Source: Sequoia sempervirens
Taxonomy: Eukaryota; Streptophyta; Pinopsida; Cupressales; Cupressaceae
Direction: 5' to 3'
DNA: 64,000 nucleotides
NCBI GenBank assembly: GCA_007258455.2
Contig: VDFB02252616.1
Coordinates: 118,250,128 to 118,314,127 of the forward strand
The notes beneath the pieces are model-generated. The model searched no databases, was not told the origin of the DNA, and was given only the letters and a program-made list of their open reading frames with translations. This document shows, piece after piece, positions 12,239 to 22,577 of this stretch. A program made the translations under genes and the position numbers. Each line of letters begins with the position of its first letter. Position 1 is the stretch's first letter.

Positions 12239-13596
12239 TGAAGGACACAAAATCTACTTGGGGGGGTGAATTAGTAGATCAAAACAATTCTTAAAAACTT
12301 TACAACTATTATATAGATTTTCAACATGGAGAGTATTGAACCATACAAGTTATTAATCAAAGCACAACATAAGATAACACATAACACCAGAAATATGTGG
12401 AAACTTAAGATGGGAAAAACCACAGTGAGAAATATCACAAGTAGGAATTTAATAAGTAGATTTTACAATGTGATGTAGCCATCAAACTACCATAGACACC
12501 AATCCCCAAATGAATATGTAGGAACCAAACTATCGAAGACACCAATCTCCAAATGAATCTATAGGAACCAACCTACTAGAGACAACAATCCCCATCGGAA
12601 ATAGATGCCAATCCCTATCAAAACAATACAACAGGTAGAACACCAATCCTACCATAATACAAAAGTAATGGAAAATTTAAAATTTATCTCTGATATGCAC
12701 TAGAGACACAACAAACACTCTCTCACACTAAGAATGACCCTCTGATACTAGCACTCCCTATTTTCTTCACACTTTTTTTCGCATACCTTCCATTAATTAC
12801 ACTTATTGCCACATGACTTCCTTCACACTTTATAGTTTCATTACAATCCATCTGAACATTTGAAATATATACATGACATTACATTAACACTCTTCCATGT
12901 TGGCCAGGGATCCACACAAACCCAAATGAAATAGGGTGGACCTAAATTCAAATTACATGAAACATGTAATATAATGGTCCAAATACAAATTTCTTTCCGC
13001 CAAGAGAACTTGACACCTTGCACCACCACGTGAACCTTCAACAAGTCTTATCCTCACTCCACATTCATGATTTGAATTCCAAATGTTAGTAGCCATTACG
13101 ACACATGCCTCAAACTTTGAATAGCTTGATAAGCCTTTTGATGCTTCAAACTTCTTGCCCACTGAGCCTCACCTCTGAAAACTCAAGAAACTGATAGAAC
13201 TAGTGTAGACACACTCTCCTTCCAAACTGTAGAGAAACACTACATTTATGAAAAAAATTCCACCTATATTTAGAAATATCTCTATCCAAAATTTATCCTT
13301 CCAGACCACCACACACATGTTGACTACATACCCAACATGATATAATAAATACATTAACTATCTGAAGGCAGTCATGCCTCAACATAACATGATACAAGAT
13401 ATGAATTATTAGACAGTCTACACTAATAAACAACATGCCTATGGAACCTTAAGACAAATGACAATTCTAGTACTCCTACAATCTTTTTTATCTTTTGACA
13501 ACCTTCACATCTGACAGCCTTGACACCCTTACATAACCACTATCAACAATAATCCTTTGACAACATTTTGACATCAATGACAACCTATGTTCAATA
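12239..13596 (-). repeat. Copia 5' LTR
   Basis: 1358 bp, paired with 5515-6869. The plus-strand edge TGAAGG at 12239 matches TGAAGG at 5515. The other edge reads TATTGAAC on the minus strand instead of TGTTGAAC. The TSD GTTTG follows at 13597-13601. Confidence 0.95.
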
Positions 13597-13601
13597 GTTT
13601 G

Positions 13602-14220
13602 GCTATAATGTAGGAAGACATGTACATGATTAAGGTAAAAAGACCTTTAATCAAGTGTGAGGAACAATAGATCATTATGTTTGGAAATTATTCATATGGA
13701 GAATACATATTTCATACAATATGTGGTATGCTAGCATCACAATATGGCTAGTGGTTGTATGATCATTGGCATTTTACATGGTAGTTAGATGGTTAGAAAT
13801 TTGAATTTCAATGAGAATATATTGACAACTATATATAATTTCTTGTTAGGATGGATTGAGGTTTATGTTGTTGGATATTGGTTTCAAGAAGTAAACTAGT
13901 TAAATGTTGTATATTGTAGTCTACAAATTGAGACAGTCTCTAAGAGAAGCTTATTTTATCGAATATAATTTCTCAACTAATAAAACGTTGACTATCCTTT
14001 TTTGGGTATACTTTTGTCATAAACATTTCTCTATAAATTGATCTCATCTATATTTGTAGTTTTCATATTATTTCATATACTTGTTTTAATATTGTTACTT
14101 AATTGAATTATACAACACACAACCAAATTTGATTGCAAAGTCTTAAAGACTTATAATATCCTACTCTATTAGTTGACTATAACATAGATTCAATTCTTTT
14201 GGGTGTGGGAGTAGAATATT
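13602..14220. other. No recognised feature
   Basis: AT-rich DNA with no supported reading frame, terminal repeat or tandem structure. Confidence 0.5.
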
Positions 14221-14536
14221 GTCTATGAAGATTCTTCTATCACGTGCCAAAGATGCCACAAGGAAAGCCACTCCATTTTTGGTTGTCCAAAATTTAGGAG
14301 AGCAACATGCTCTTGGAAGAAAAAAGAAATATGGATTCTCTTTCCCCAACTATTGAAGGCTATATGGTGAATGGGGTTCAAGAAGGTGACCACTCTATTG
14401 AGAGGTGTTCTTCATTTTCTAGTCAAGTGCATAATGTGGTTGATATGGACATGGCTAGTACCTCGCCAATTTTACTCTCTAAATACAATGAAAAAGGGAT
14501 GCTACCTTTGGATGAAACATCTCTAGATTCATGAGA
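14221..14536 (+). pseudogene. Plant LINE ORF1 fragment with CCHC zinc knuckle
   Basis: The frame through 14221-14300 reads YEDSSITCQRCHKESHSIFG followed by CPK. It contains an exact CX2CX4HX4C knuckle at 14245-14286. The lead-in YE-x-C and the CP after the knuckle resemble the zf-CCHC_4 domain of plant LINE ORF1 proteins (DUF4283 family), which bind element RNA. After a frame change near 14300 a second open stretch runs from 14307 to 14534 and is rich in Ser and Asp, as ORF1 tails often are. No endonuclease or reverse transcriptase follows, so this is an isolated fragment. Assignment rests on the motif only. Confidence 0.55.
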
Positions 14537-14539
14537 AAC

Positions 14540-15300
14540 AAAAAAGAGAAGGCTGCTAATGAGAAATCAAGCATTTATGATTCAATGGTTACATTTGGTG
14601 GCCTTATTTAAAGATCTTTGGAGCATTTTGGCTTCAAGCCACCATGATTTGGTGACTTATTTTCTTTTAGCCCCTAGTCAACTTTTTATTCATGCTTGAT
14701 GCTTCTTTGTAGCCTTATGACTTTTTGTTCCTTATTGTGATCCTTCATTTAGATGCTAGGCTTCATTGCTATATCTTTTATGTTCTATATAAAAAAATTT
14801 AGGGCCCTTCCAAAACCTTTTTTACCTCTAAGAAAATAGATTCAACTCTCAAGATAGATTGTGAATGGAGATGTATATATAACATAGCCATTTAATTTTT
14901 TTTACTTTATAAAAGCTAAAAATGAAAAATTATAGACATTGAAAATTAAATATTAACTACTATTTTGAAATTAGGTCTTACAATTAAAAAATAAAATTTA
15001 CATTCATAATATTAAAAATCTCTAAAAATTATCTAAAAATCTCATAATACTAATATAGATATTTTTCAATTTGTGACTTTTAAATTTAATTTAAAAATGA
15101 TTAAATATATAATTTATAAAGCACATAAATTATTATTATTTTTTAATCAATAAAATGAACATTTACTATTTATTTCTAATAAAAACACAACTGCACTTAA
15201 ACATTCAACTCTTACACTTTTATGTGTGAATATAAACTTATTGTTATACCAAAATGTATCCTCTAAAAAATTTTCATTCATTAAATTTGTTTAATGCAAG
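14540..15300. other. AT-rich, no recognised feature
   Basis: No coding frame is supported. Strings of A and T and a few near-palindromic AT runs are all that is visible. Confidence 0.45.
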
Positions 15301-15500
15301 ATATAGTCTAAATCCAACCCTTATGGGTAGATGAGATTTTTTGGAAAATACAAATGATGGTTGCAAGTTTGATTCCCTTGATTTTACTCCTACATGGGTG
15401 GAGGAAACTCAATTAGACATATGTTATAATTGTATGCATTAGGACTTGATTTCATAGATCCCACCAAATATTGATTCACCCCTTTAATCGCATGGCATTA
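15240..15500 (+). repeat. SINE-like repeat, copy 1
   Basis: This copy shares the phrases TATAGTCTAAAT, CCCTTATGGGTAGATGAGAT and, at 15367-15377, GTTTGATTCCC with three others downstream. The last resembles a Pol III B box (GGTTCGANNCC) after C-to-T decay. Copies end with a phrase near CACCAAATATTGATTC. The boundaries are not fixed. Confidence 0.45.
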
Positions 15501-15589
15501 AAATTCAAGCCTCATTGGAACTTTGGGATAAATATACAATTGCACTAAAAAAATCAACTATTACACTTTCCCATGTGCATATAAACTTA

Positions 15590-15850
15590 TTGTTACATCA
15601 AAATGTGTCCTCTCAAATTCTATTAGCAATTAAATTTATTTAATATAAGATATATAGTCTAAATTTAGCCCTTGTGGGTAGATGAGATGGCCAACTTAAA
15701 AAATACAAATGATGCCCACATGTTTGATTCCTTTGATTTTACTCTTGTATGGGTGGATGACAACTCTTGTAGATGGAGGTAATAATGGTATGTGTTTGGA
15801 CTTCATTTCACATATCTCACCAAATATTGATTCCTCCCTTTAAAAAAAGA
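15590..15850 (+). repeat. SINE-like repeat, copy 2
   Basis: Parallel to copy 1, with GTGGGTAGATGAGATGG and a B-box-like GTTTGATTCC at 15722-15731, followed by TTTTACTC. The upstream TTACACTTTC and AAACTTATTGTTA phrases recur near 15220 and 16076, so a larger unit has been copied. Confidence 0.45.
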
Positions 15851-16432
15851 AGAGAAGAAAAATATAGCCTATATTCTTAAAAATAGACCATAGGACATTA
15901 AAATTCAAGCCTCAATGGGAAATTGAGATAAAGTGAGAGTATTGAATTTGATTGGTTTTCACTATTATAATATTTAATTTATAAAACACAATTTTTTTTA
16001 ATTTTTTCTAATCAATAAATGAAAATTTATTGGCTATTTGTAATAAATATACAACCGCACTTAAACATTCAAATATTACACTTTCACATGTGTGTATAGG
16101 TTTATTGTTATATCAAAATGTATCCTCCCAAATTCTACTATTAATTAAATTTATTTATTGTAAGATATAGAGGAGAGGAAATAGTAGTTGAGCATGTTTC
16201 AATGGTTGTGATAGCATTTGTTGATTTAATGCCTAATATTTTTAAGAACATAATACTAATAGTTGTGACTTTAAAGTTTAATGTTGATCATGAGTACTCA
16301 TAATTGAATGAAGTGTGTATTCCTTAGATCTATAAAGAGCCAAATCATGTGATGTCACATCAATGCACCAATAAAACATGACTTAGTGCAGGACTATTGT
16401 GTAACTTGTTTTGAGATCTTTTTGATACCTCA

Positions 16433-17575
16433 CCAAAAAACATGTTGATGTGGCATCATATTTGATAGGGACCTGCAACCTTAATTATAAGCATGGGACT
16501 TGTTGAGTAGGGGAAAACCCCTAATTGCCGCCCATGATCCAATTGTTGTTTACTCCTTGTTCACCTGACCCACCAATAACCGTTTACATTTTAGTCATTA
16601 CATTGTTTTAATTATGCCAATAAAAATTTACAAATTACACCAATATATGTTCACTACTAAATGTGGAGTTGACCAAAAAAAATAAAACACATTGAAAACT
16701 ATTGAAAACACCTTAAATTTTTGTGGGTTTTTATTGGTTGTCTAATGAACGGGTATTGGCGAAGTAGTAAAGGTGTAGGGGATGGAGGTTTTAAAACACC
16801 CTTTTTGAACACCTTTCGCTTTACGGGTTCCGCAAGGCGTGTTTTAAATACCCAGAAGCTAATTTTTTCTTTTAAGGTCCTAACTTGCTTACAAAGAAGC
16901 CCAATTTTTTTTTTTGAAATCAGACCTATTTTGCACTCTGCACAAATGCATGAAGTTAGCCCAGCGGCTACTAGTACGTTTCCCCTAAACTGGTATAAAA
17001 AATTAGGAGTGATTTGAAATTGCCATGTAGAGTTTGAGAGACACGAAGTTAGGGTGCTCAACTACTGGGTCCTTTACCCTAGTCTAAATTCAGCCCTTAT
17101 GAGTAGAACATATGGTCAAACTGTTGTAAAATACAGATGATGATCGCAAGTTTGATTCCCCTGATTTTACTCTAACGTTAGTGGAGGGCAACTCATACAG
17201 CTACTCATTAAGACTTCATTTTGCAGATTCCTCCATTCAAAAAAACCAAAAAACATGTTGATGTGCATCATATTTGATGATGTGGTCCTGAGATCTTAGT
17301 TATAAGCAGGAGACTTGTGAGTAAGTTCCTGTGTAAAATTAGGAGTGATTTGAAATTGTCATGAAGGATTTTGAGAGACACAAAATTAAGGTGCTCAACT
17401 ATTGGGTCCTCTCCTCTAGTCTAAATTCATCCCTTATAGGTAGAACAGATGGTCAAACTGTTGTAAAATATAGATGATGATTGCGGGTTTGATTTCCCTG
17501 ATTTTACTCTGGCATTAGTGGGGGGCAACTCATTAAGACTTCGTTTCGCAGATTCCTCCATTAAAAAGAAAGGAA
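16433..17575 (+). repeat. Tandem duplication of about 333 bp, first unit carrying a DNA transposon
   Basis: Unit 1 (16433-17242) and unit 2 (17243-17575) both run from AAAAACATGTTGATG through TTAGGAGTGATTTGAAATTG to the SINE-like phrase GGTCAAACTGTTGTAAAATA and a B-box-like motif (17150-17160 and 17486-17498). Unit 1 is longer only because of the 476-bp insertion at 16510-16985 plus its duplicated TA. Both units contain a SINE-like copy related to 15.3 and 15.7 kb. Confidence 0.75.
16510..16985. mobile_element. 476-bp non-autonomous DNA transposon with TA target duplication
   Basis: The ends are imperfect inverted repeats: GGGGAAAACCCCTAATTGCC on the left and, read inward from the right, GGGGAAACGTACTAGTAGCC. 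It is flanked by TA at 16508-16509 and 16986-16987. The matching place in the downstream duplicate (about 17322-17324) has a single TA and no insert, a related empty site. An internal inverted repeat lies near 16807-16845 (AACACCTTTCGC and GCAAGGCGTGTT). There is no transposase. TA targets are typical of Tc1/mariner and Stowaway elements, but the termini are not ones I recognise. The open frames on both strands here appear to be chance. Confidence 0.7.
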
Positions 17576-17831
17576 AAAAGATATAGCACGACTCTTAAAA
17601 CTAGCCCACAGGTCGTTAAAATTCAAGCCCCAGTGGGACTTTGTGGTAAAGTGTGAGCGTACTGGATTAGATCGGTTTTCACTATTGGAAAAGGTGGTCA
17701 GTAATTGACCAGAACTTTTGCAAAACATGCATGGTGGTTTCGTAGCACCATCTGACAGAGTGAGGAATTGTTGTTTGTGAACAGTTCTGATGCAGCTGGA
17801 ATGACGTAACATTCCACTCATCAAATTGCAG

Positions 17832-17855
17832 GAGGAGTTATTGAACAGGGACAAA
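17832..17855 (+). CDS. Possible 24-nt internal exon of an unidentified gene
   Basis: It follows an acceptor-like ATTGCAG and precedes a donor-like AAA/GTTAAC. Translated in phase it gives EELLNRDK, which joins in frame to the next candidate exon across an 84-nt intron. The frame is also open upstream to 17805, so the acceptor is uncertain. Very short exons are easy to imagine by chance, and support depends on the better downstream exon. Confidence 0.25.
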
Positions 17856-17939
17856 GTTAACAGATTATGTTCTTAATTTGAACCTGAGTTGCCATTTAAA
17901 CTCCGCCCATGGAAACTTTTCTGTTTGTTGTCTTTGCAG

Positions 17940-18050
17940 CAGATGTTTACTTACTCTGATGAACAGTCCAGACAGAAACGACAGCAGGGGACCACTATGA
18001 GTGGAGAGGAGTTAATAGATCTTTCTTCCTCTGCAGTAATGGGGCAATAA
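17940..18050 (+). CDS. Possible terminal exon of an unidentified gene
   Basis: A strong acceptor (CTGTTTGTTGTCTTTGCAG) precedes a 36-codon open stretch ending in TAA at 18048-18050. The peptide begins QMFTYSDEQSRQKRQQGTTM and ends with an acidic Leu-Ser tail (GEELIDLSSS). It has balanced, protein-like composition and no internal stop, unlike every transposon frame in the window. I do not recognise the family. Upstream exons would lie beyond the SINE-like block or have been lost, so this may be the last exon of a long-intron gene or a captured fragment. Confidence 0.35.
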   Translation, partial: QMFTYSDEQSRQKRQQGTTMSGEELIDLSSSAVMGQ

Positions 18051-18728
18051 CTATAATTGAAGCAGTACTGGGTAGTACACCATGTGACTTGAGCTTTTGT
18101 TCAGGAAAAAAGAGAGAAGAATCTTCTAATTAGAAAATATTTTTTTTGAAACTTCCATTCAAAGCAATTCTCTGGTTCGTATACCTCTGACTTGAACTTT
18201 TATTCTTCTCAATCAACATACACAACAAACAAAGCAAATTAAACAGACACAACAAACAGAGCAAATTCTCACAAACAAACAAGCACTCAGTATTTTGTCA
18301 GGGGAAGATAGCAACTTCTCTAAGAAAAAACAAAGTGGAGGAGCATATAGATAATGGGTATAACCGTAGTAAAAAATTGGTGGACAACAGGGAATTGGGA
18401 AAAATACAAACTGAAGATTCGTTAGGTATGAATTCATTCAAATGTGTGCATGCTGGTGTAAATGGATGCCAGTCAGGAACTTAAATTTAAAGGTTTAGTG
18501 GCCTGGTGCTGCACTTTTTCTTCAATGGAAAATTCTGTACGCCCACTGCAAATGTGCACGAGATTTAAGCTCTTCCCACTCTGTGTATAAGAAATCCTAT
18601 TAAATTTAAGTATTGAGTATACTATTTAATTTTTTGTTAGATAAATATTGCTGTAATCATGCAATTTGAATACCCACCTTAATTCTTTATTTAGTTTTGT
18701 GTTCATTTTGAGATAATGGTTTAGTAAA
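18051..18728. other. Low-repeat stretch, possible 3' UTR
   Basis: No reading frame is supported. The stretch follows the candidate stop at 18050 and lacks recognisable repeats apart from an imperfect run of ACAACAAACA-like words at 18225-18260. It could be a 3' UTR and flank. Confidence 0.3.
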
Positions 18729-18740
18729 TACATTTACATA

Positions 18741-19122
18741 AGTCTGCATGGGTAGCGTAGTTGGCTTGAGTCTTCAATTTGCTTCCAAAGGTCTTGGGTT
18801 CGGCTTTGAGGTGCAGTCTTACTTGATGCATATGGCTAGTAGGCGGTTGTGTGCGTCCCCAAAGGATTAGTCTCGCCTAAGCTCACCCCTCCTGGACTCC
18901 AACTTGACAAAAAGTAAGACCAAGGCAAGGTTGGTTGGGCGTTGGCCTGGGTTGTGGGGATATGGCTAGTGGGTGGTTGTGTGCATCCCTAGAGGATTAT
19001 TCTTGCCTTAGCTCGCCCCTTCCAGACCCCAACTTGACAAAAAGTAAGACCAAGGCAAGGTTGGTTGGTCGTTGGGTTGGGTTGTGGGGATACCTTTCGC
19101 ACAATGAAAAAAATAAAAAAAG
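18741..19122 (+). mobile_element. tRNA-related SINE with duplicated body
   Basis: It is flanked by a perfect 12-nt TSD, TACATTTACATA, at 18729-18740 and 19123-19134. The head contains a Pol III A box (TAGCGTAGTTGG, 18753-18764) and a B-box-like GGGTTCGGCTTTG (18796-18808) at usual spacing. The body is a direct duplication with a 130-bp period (18831-18960 and 18961-19090). The tail is A-rich (19105-19121). It has no coding capacity and such elements depend on LINE reverse transcriptase in trans. The body duplication is present within one insertion event. Confidence 0.85.
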
Positions 19123-19134
19123 TACATTTACATA

Positions 19135-20850
19135 TTGATAAACAATGCAATCTTGTGTAAAGTTAGGTTCTTTCTCCATGCCATTGTTTATCTATACACA
19201 CATTCCTACATATTCATCCCTCGTCTTATTTACACATTCTTACATATTCACTTCAATTATGCACTTATTATACTTATCCATGCACTCATTTGCATGTATT
19301 TGCTATCTACTTTGCTCATACCATTTCATGTCCTAGTCATTTTCATAGGCATGAGATTGATTCCACATCCATGGTTTTGACCCCTAAATTTTAAAATGCA
19401 AATTCAAATTTTGGCTAACTCTTCCATATTCCTATCTTGTCTAGAGCAAACTAAGCACACATTTGTATAAGTTTGTTATTTCCGTGTATTTGAAGGCATT
19501 CAATTTTATTCTTTTATTATCTTATTTCTTCAAGATTGCCTAACCTATCTTCCACAAAAGCATGCTAGGAAAATTCGCATTGGAGCGCTAAAAAAGTTGT
19601 GTAATCATTCTAGAGCATTTATATAGTTGTAGTATGTCGTGTTCAATCATTGGCACAACCATTAAGCCAATATTTTTCAAGGGTTGACCTAGGATAACTT
19701 CGCTCCTATAGATTTGACAATCCTCTATAGGTATTAAAAAATATTGTTAGTCTAGATAGTAGAGGAGAAAACAATGAATTCATTGCATTAGAAAGCAAGA
19801 GTGCACAATCAAGTAGATCATTTCTACAAGAAAGTATTAGATTTTCAATTATAGAAATAAACTAGACCCACAAACTCAACCCCTCATAGAGTGCATAGGC
19901 TTTTCTAAACTTGAGGCAAAGTACATGCAAAGAACTATAATTTCCATTTTCAAGACACCCTAATTAATGATATCAAGTTTCCACAATCCATATTGCTAGT
20001 TCAAATGGTCACTTCTAGATGCAAAAATATCATACATAATCAAATCTAGAAGCGACAATTTAAATTAAGAAACCCTAATTTTAGTGTTGATGATAGATTC
20101 ACACATCATCTTCTTATCTAGAACTAAGTGTCATTATCCTTCTTTGTACTTGCTTTCCTAATTTATAATTTCATGTTTCACCATTATGATATATGCTTAC
20201 ATTAATTGATTCTAAGTCAAGATAACATATTTAGAAATTAGGGAAATTTTATTTTCCTCTACATTTTAGTGAATCCATCCATCCTTACATGATCTATTTT
20301 CCATTAGGTTTTCTCATCACTTGTAGAGATTTTAGGTATGATATAGTTCTAATTTTAACTATAATTTTTTTCTAGGGTTTGATTCATATTTTCTTATTCA
20401 ATTTAACTAATATTTGGGGTATATATTGTGCTTATCTCTCTTCCCAACTTCTCACCCTAGGATATTCCCTCACCATGATACATTTTAGATCTTTCTAATT
20501 GTCTTATTTCCATACATTTATTTTAGATTTTAATAGTTCCTCTTATTCATATCACATGATGTATTTAGCATTACCAATTTATGTTTTTTTTTGCTATGGT
20601 TGTGCATATCATCTCTATAGAGATTTTATTTTATCATGCATCCTATTTTCCACCCTTCATTGAGTTGATTAGTTCCTACTCTATTATATTGGAAATTATT
20701 TTATCATTTACTCATACTGATCATGATTTTCTTGGGCCCTATCATAATTATTAGCATACATTAATCAAGGACCTATCATGTGGATTTTTCCTATATATAT
20801 ATGATTTGTGAAAACACATCTTTTACATGTTGTGATAATACTATGTCCGT
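19135..20850. other. AT-rich, no recognised feature
   Basis: Short open frames (for example 19135-19380) are rich in Tyr, His and Ile and look like chance. No terminal repeats or domain motifs were found. Confidence 0.45.
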
Positions 20851-20856
20851 AGATCA

Positions 20857-21170
20857 ATGTGCTTTGAATATATCACTTTCATCTACTATGTTGATGCATC
20901 TAGTGATGATCATTCTTCTACATCTCATGTTGAATCTATAGATGTTTATGACAAAATTTCACATACTTCCAACCCACAAGACGATAGTTCACACATTGAT
21001 AATTTATTGTCTTCTCATGTGTCTTTCATTCTAACTTGAAATTTATCCTAAATTACATGAAGATGTTATAAATCTTAGTGAAGAGCTTTTACACCATGAT
21101 TATGATAGGTCTATTGATGCTTCCTCACATGTGAAATATTTCTTGCTTGATGATGACATGTTTTTTATTA
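20857..21170 (+). pseudogene. Asp/Ser/His-rich coding relic, unknown
   Basis: 20857-21039 is open, and the frame continues after a one-base shift to about 21170 with phrases such as LHEDVINLSEELLHHDYDRS and KYFLLDDDMFF. The composition is strongly acidic with many Ser and His, and the two parts share the words DASS and HV. It does not match a transposon enzyme I know. It could be part of a retrotransposon spacer protein or a low-complexity gene relic. Confidence 0.25.
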
Positions 21171-21174
21171 GTTA

Positions 21175-22118
21175 ATTTCAACTATACTTGAATGGCATAA
21201 CTTTGTAATGGTTTTATTTGTGTTTACTCTACCCTTCACAAACTTGGCTCTAAATTCTTTCATTTCTAGTTTATAGCCCCTTTTCCAACAAGGATAGCAT
21301 GAATTTCAACATTGCCTCTCATGATGTACATTTCAACCTATTTTCATTATCTATCATCATGTATTATGTATCTCTTATACCATACTTTAATTCCTCCCAC
21401 GATTCACATGATTATAATATTGTGGGGCATACTCATTGAAGTTTAGGAAAAGATGAAGATGTTATTTTCTAACCATCATCTTTTCCATCTAATGTGCTTA
21501 CCTCTTGTACATCAAGGCACATCTAAAAAGAAGAAGTTTAACATTATTCAATAGGTGCAAGATGGTCAAGAAAAAATATTTCTATGAGATTTAATGTGTA
21601 CGTCAAATTTTAATAGAGATAATGTAAAGATATAGAGAAAATCCAAGTTTTTGATTAATAGATAAAACAAGTTTCGAAGGGACTCAAACCCTGCATAAAA
21701 AATGTTGTTAAAGGACAAAGCAAAGCCAAGCAACAACCAAACAACCAAAAAAAGGTAAAAAAATAGCAAAGAGAAACTTCATCTTCATCTTCTTCGAAGT
21801 ATCGATAGCTTCTAGTTCCTAATTGTAGAAGTTTTTGTGGATATTAACAAGGTTTAACAACTCTTTCTTTTCTTTCTCAATTGTTTTTTCTTTCTTCCTT
21901 GAGTTCTAGAGCTAGGCCCCTTTGTGTCGCTTTCTATTATCTTCTTACCTTTTTCCTTACTACTATGTTCCTCCTTCCTTGTCTCTACGAGAATCAACTC
22001 AACCATTTTCTCTTCTCTCAATACTTTAAGTTTTCAGTTAAAATTATATTCCCCTTGGTGCTATTTTAATGGAGCAATGATTGATTTTCAGAACTTTTTC
22101 CATATTTTGATTACTGTC
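21175..22118. other. No recognised feature
   Basis: AT-rich. On the minus strand the coiled-coil pseudogene appears to trail off below 22119 through several stops. Nothing else is supported. Confidence 0.4.
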
Positions 22119-22577
22119 CTATATTTTCTCCTCCAGGCTGGCCATTCTTTTCTCAAAATCCTTTTCGAATTGATTGATATTTTTCTCCATTTCATCAATC
22201 ATATCCTTCTCCTCATTATCCCCTGGTTCAAGCCTATCCCTATTGTCACTAAAAATTTTCTCCTCCAAAGCTCTTATTTTGATATTAATTTTTTTTTCAA
22301 GGAAGAAACATTTTGATAATTTAAAATGATTTGTTACCCCTTCTCTTGCCAAGCCCAAGAAATCATAAATCTCATCCCTATTTGCATGTAGGTAGGTAAA
22401 GTCTTCTACGATATTAGGGATATTATCAATTCCATATTCATCCTTTTTGTTGACCACATTTGGTGAGGGGTTCAAACCAATATTCTTATCTACAACCTTT
22501 TCCTTCCCTTTGTCTCTTCCATCAATTTTTTTGCTAGATATTCCATGTGTACTATCATCCTTCCCATTTAGGTTGGC
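22119..22577 (-). pseudogene. Charged coiled-coil protein relic, unknown
   Basis: The frame is open from just below the stop at 22578 to 22119, about 150 codons, with no ATG start and only a TTG near 22475. The N-terminal part is Lys/Asp-rich (KKIDGRDKGKEKVVDKNIG). The C-terminal part has heptad-like spacing (IDEMEKNINQFEKDFEKRMA), predicting a coiled coil. It resembles in style, though not clearly in sequence, the pseudogene at 42460-43266. Such proteins occur as Gag or LINE ORF1 parts of plant elements. No enzyme domain is nearby to settle it. Confidence 0.4.

Larger units (their letters stand above)
5515..13596 (-). mobile_element. Complete, inactive Ty1/copia retrotransposon
   Basis: This 8082-bp element has LTRs at 5515-6869 and 12239-13596 and a perfect 5-bp TSD, GTTTG, at 5510-5514 and 13597-13601. 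The PBS matches initiator tRNA-Met and the PPT adjoins the 3' LTR. The internal order on the minus strand is gag, protease, integrase, reverse transcriptase, RNase H, which is the copia order. Every domain carries stops or frameshifts. By eye the LTRs differ at roughly one position in ten over the stretch compared, so the insertion is old. The 5' LTR has lost its canonical TG (now TA at 13596-13595 on the minus strand). Confidence 0.95.

Noticed and set aside
16699..17061. 120-codon minus frame across the TA-target transposon
   Set aside because: It crosses the transposon right boundary into the flanking repeat and shows no transposase motif, so it is a chance opening.
18741..18815. A tRNA gene
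   Set aside because: A and B boxes are present, but no cloverleaf pairing or acceptor stem is visible, and the TSD, body repeat and A tail identify a SINE.
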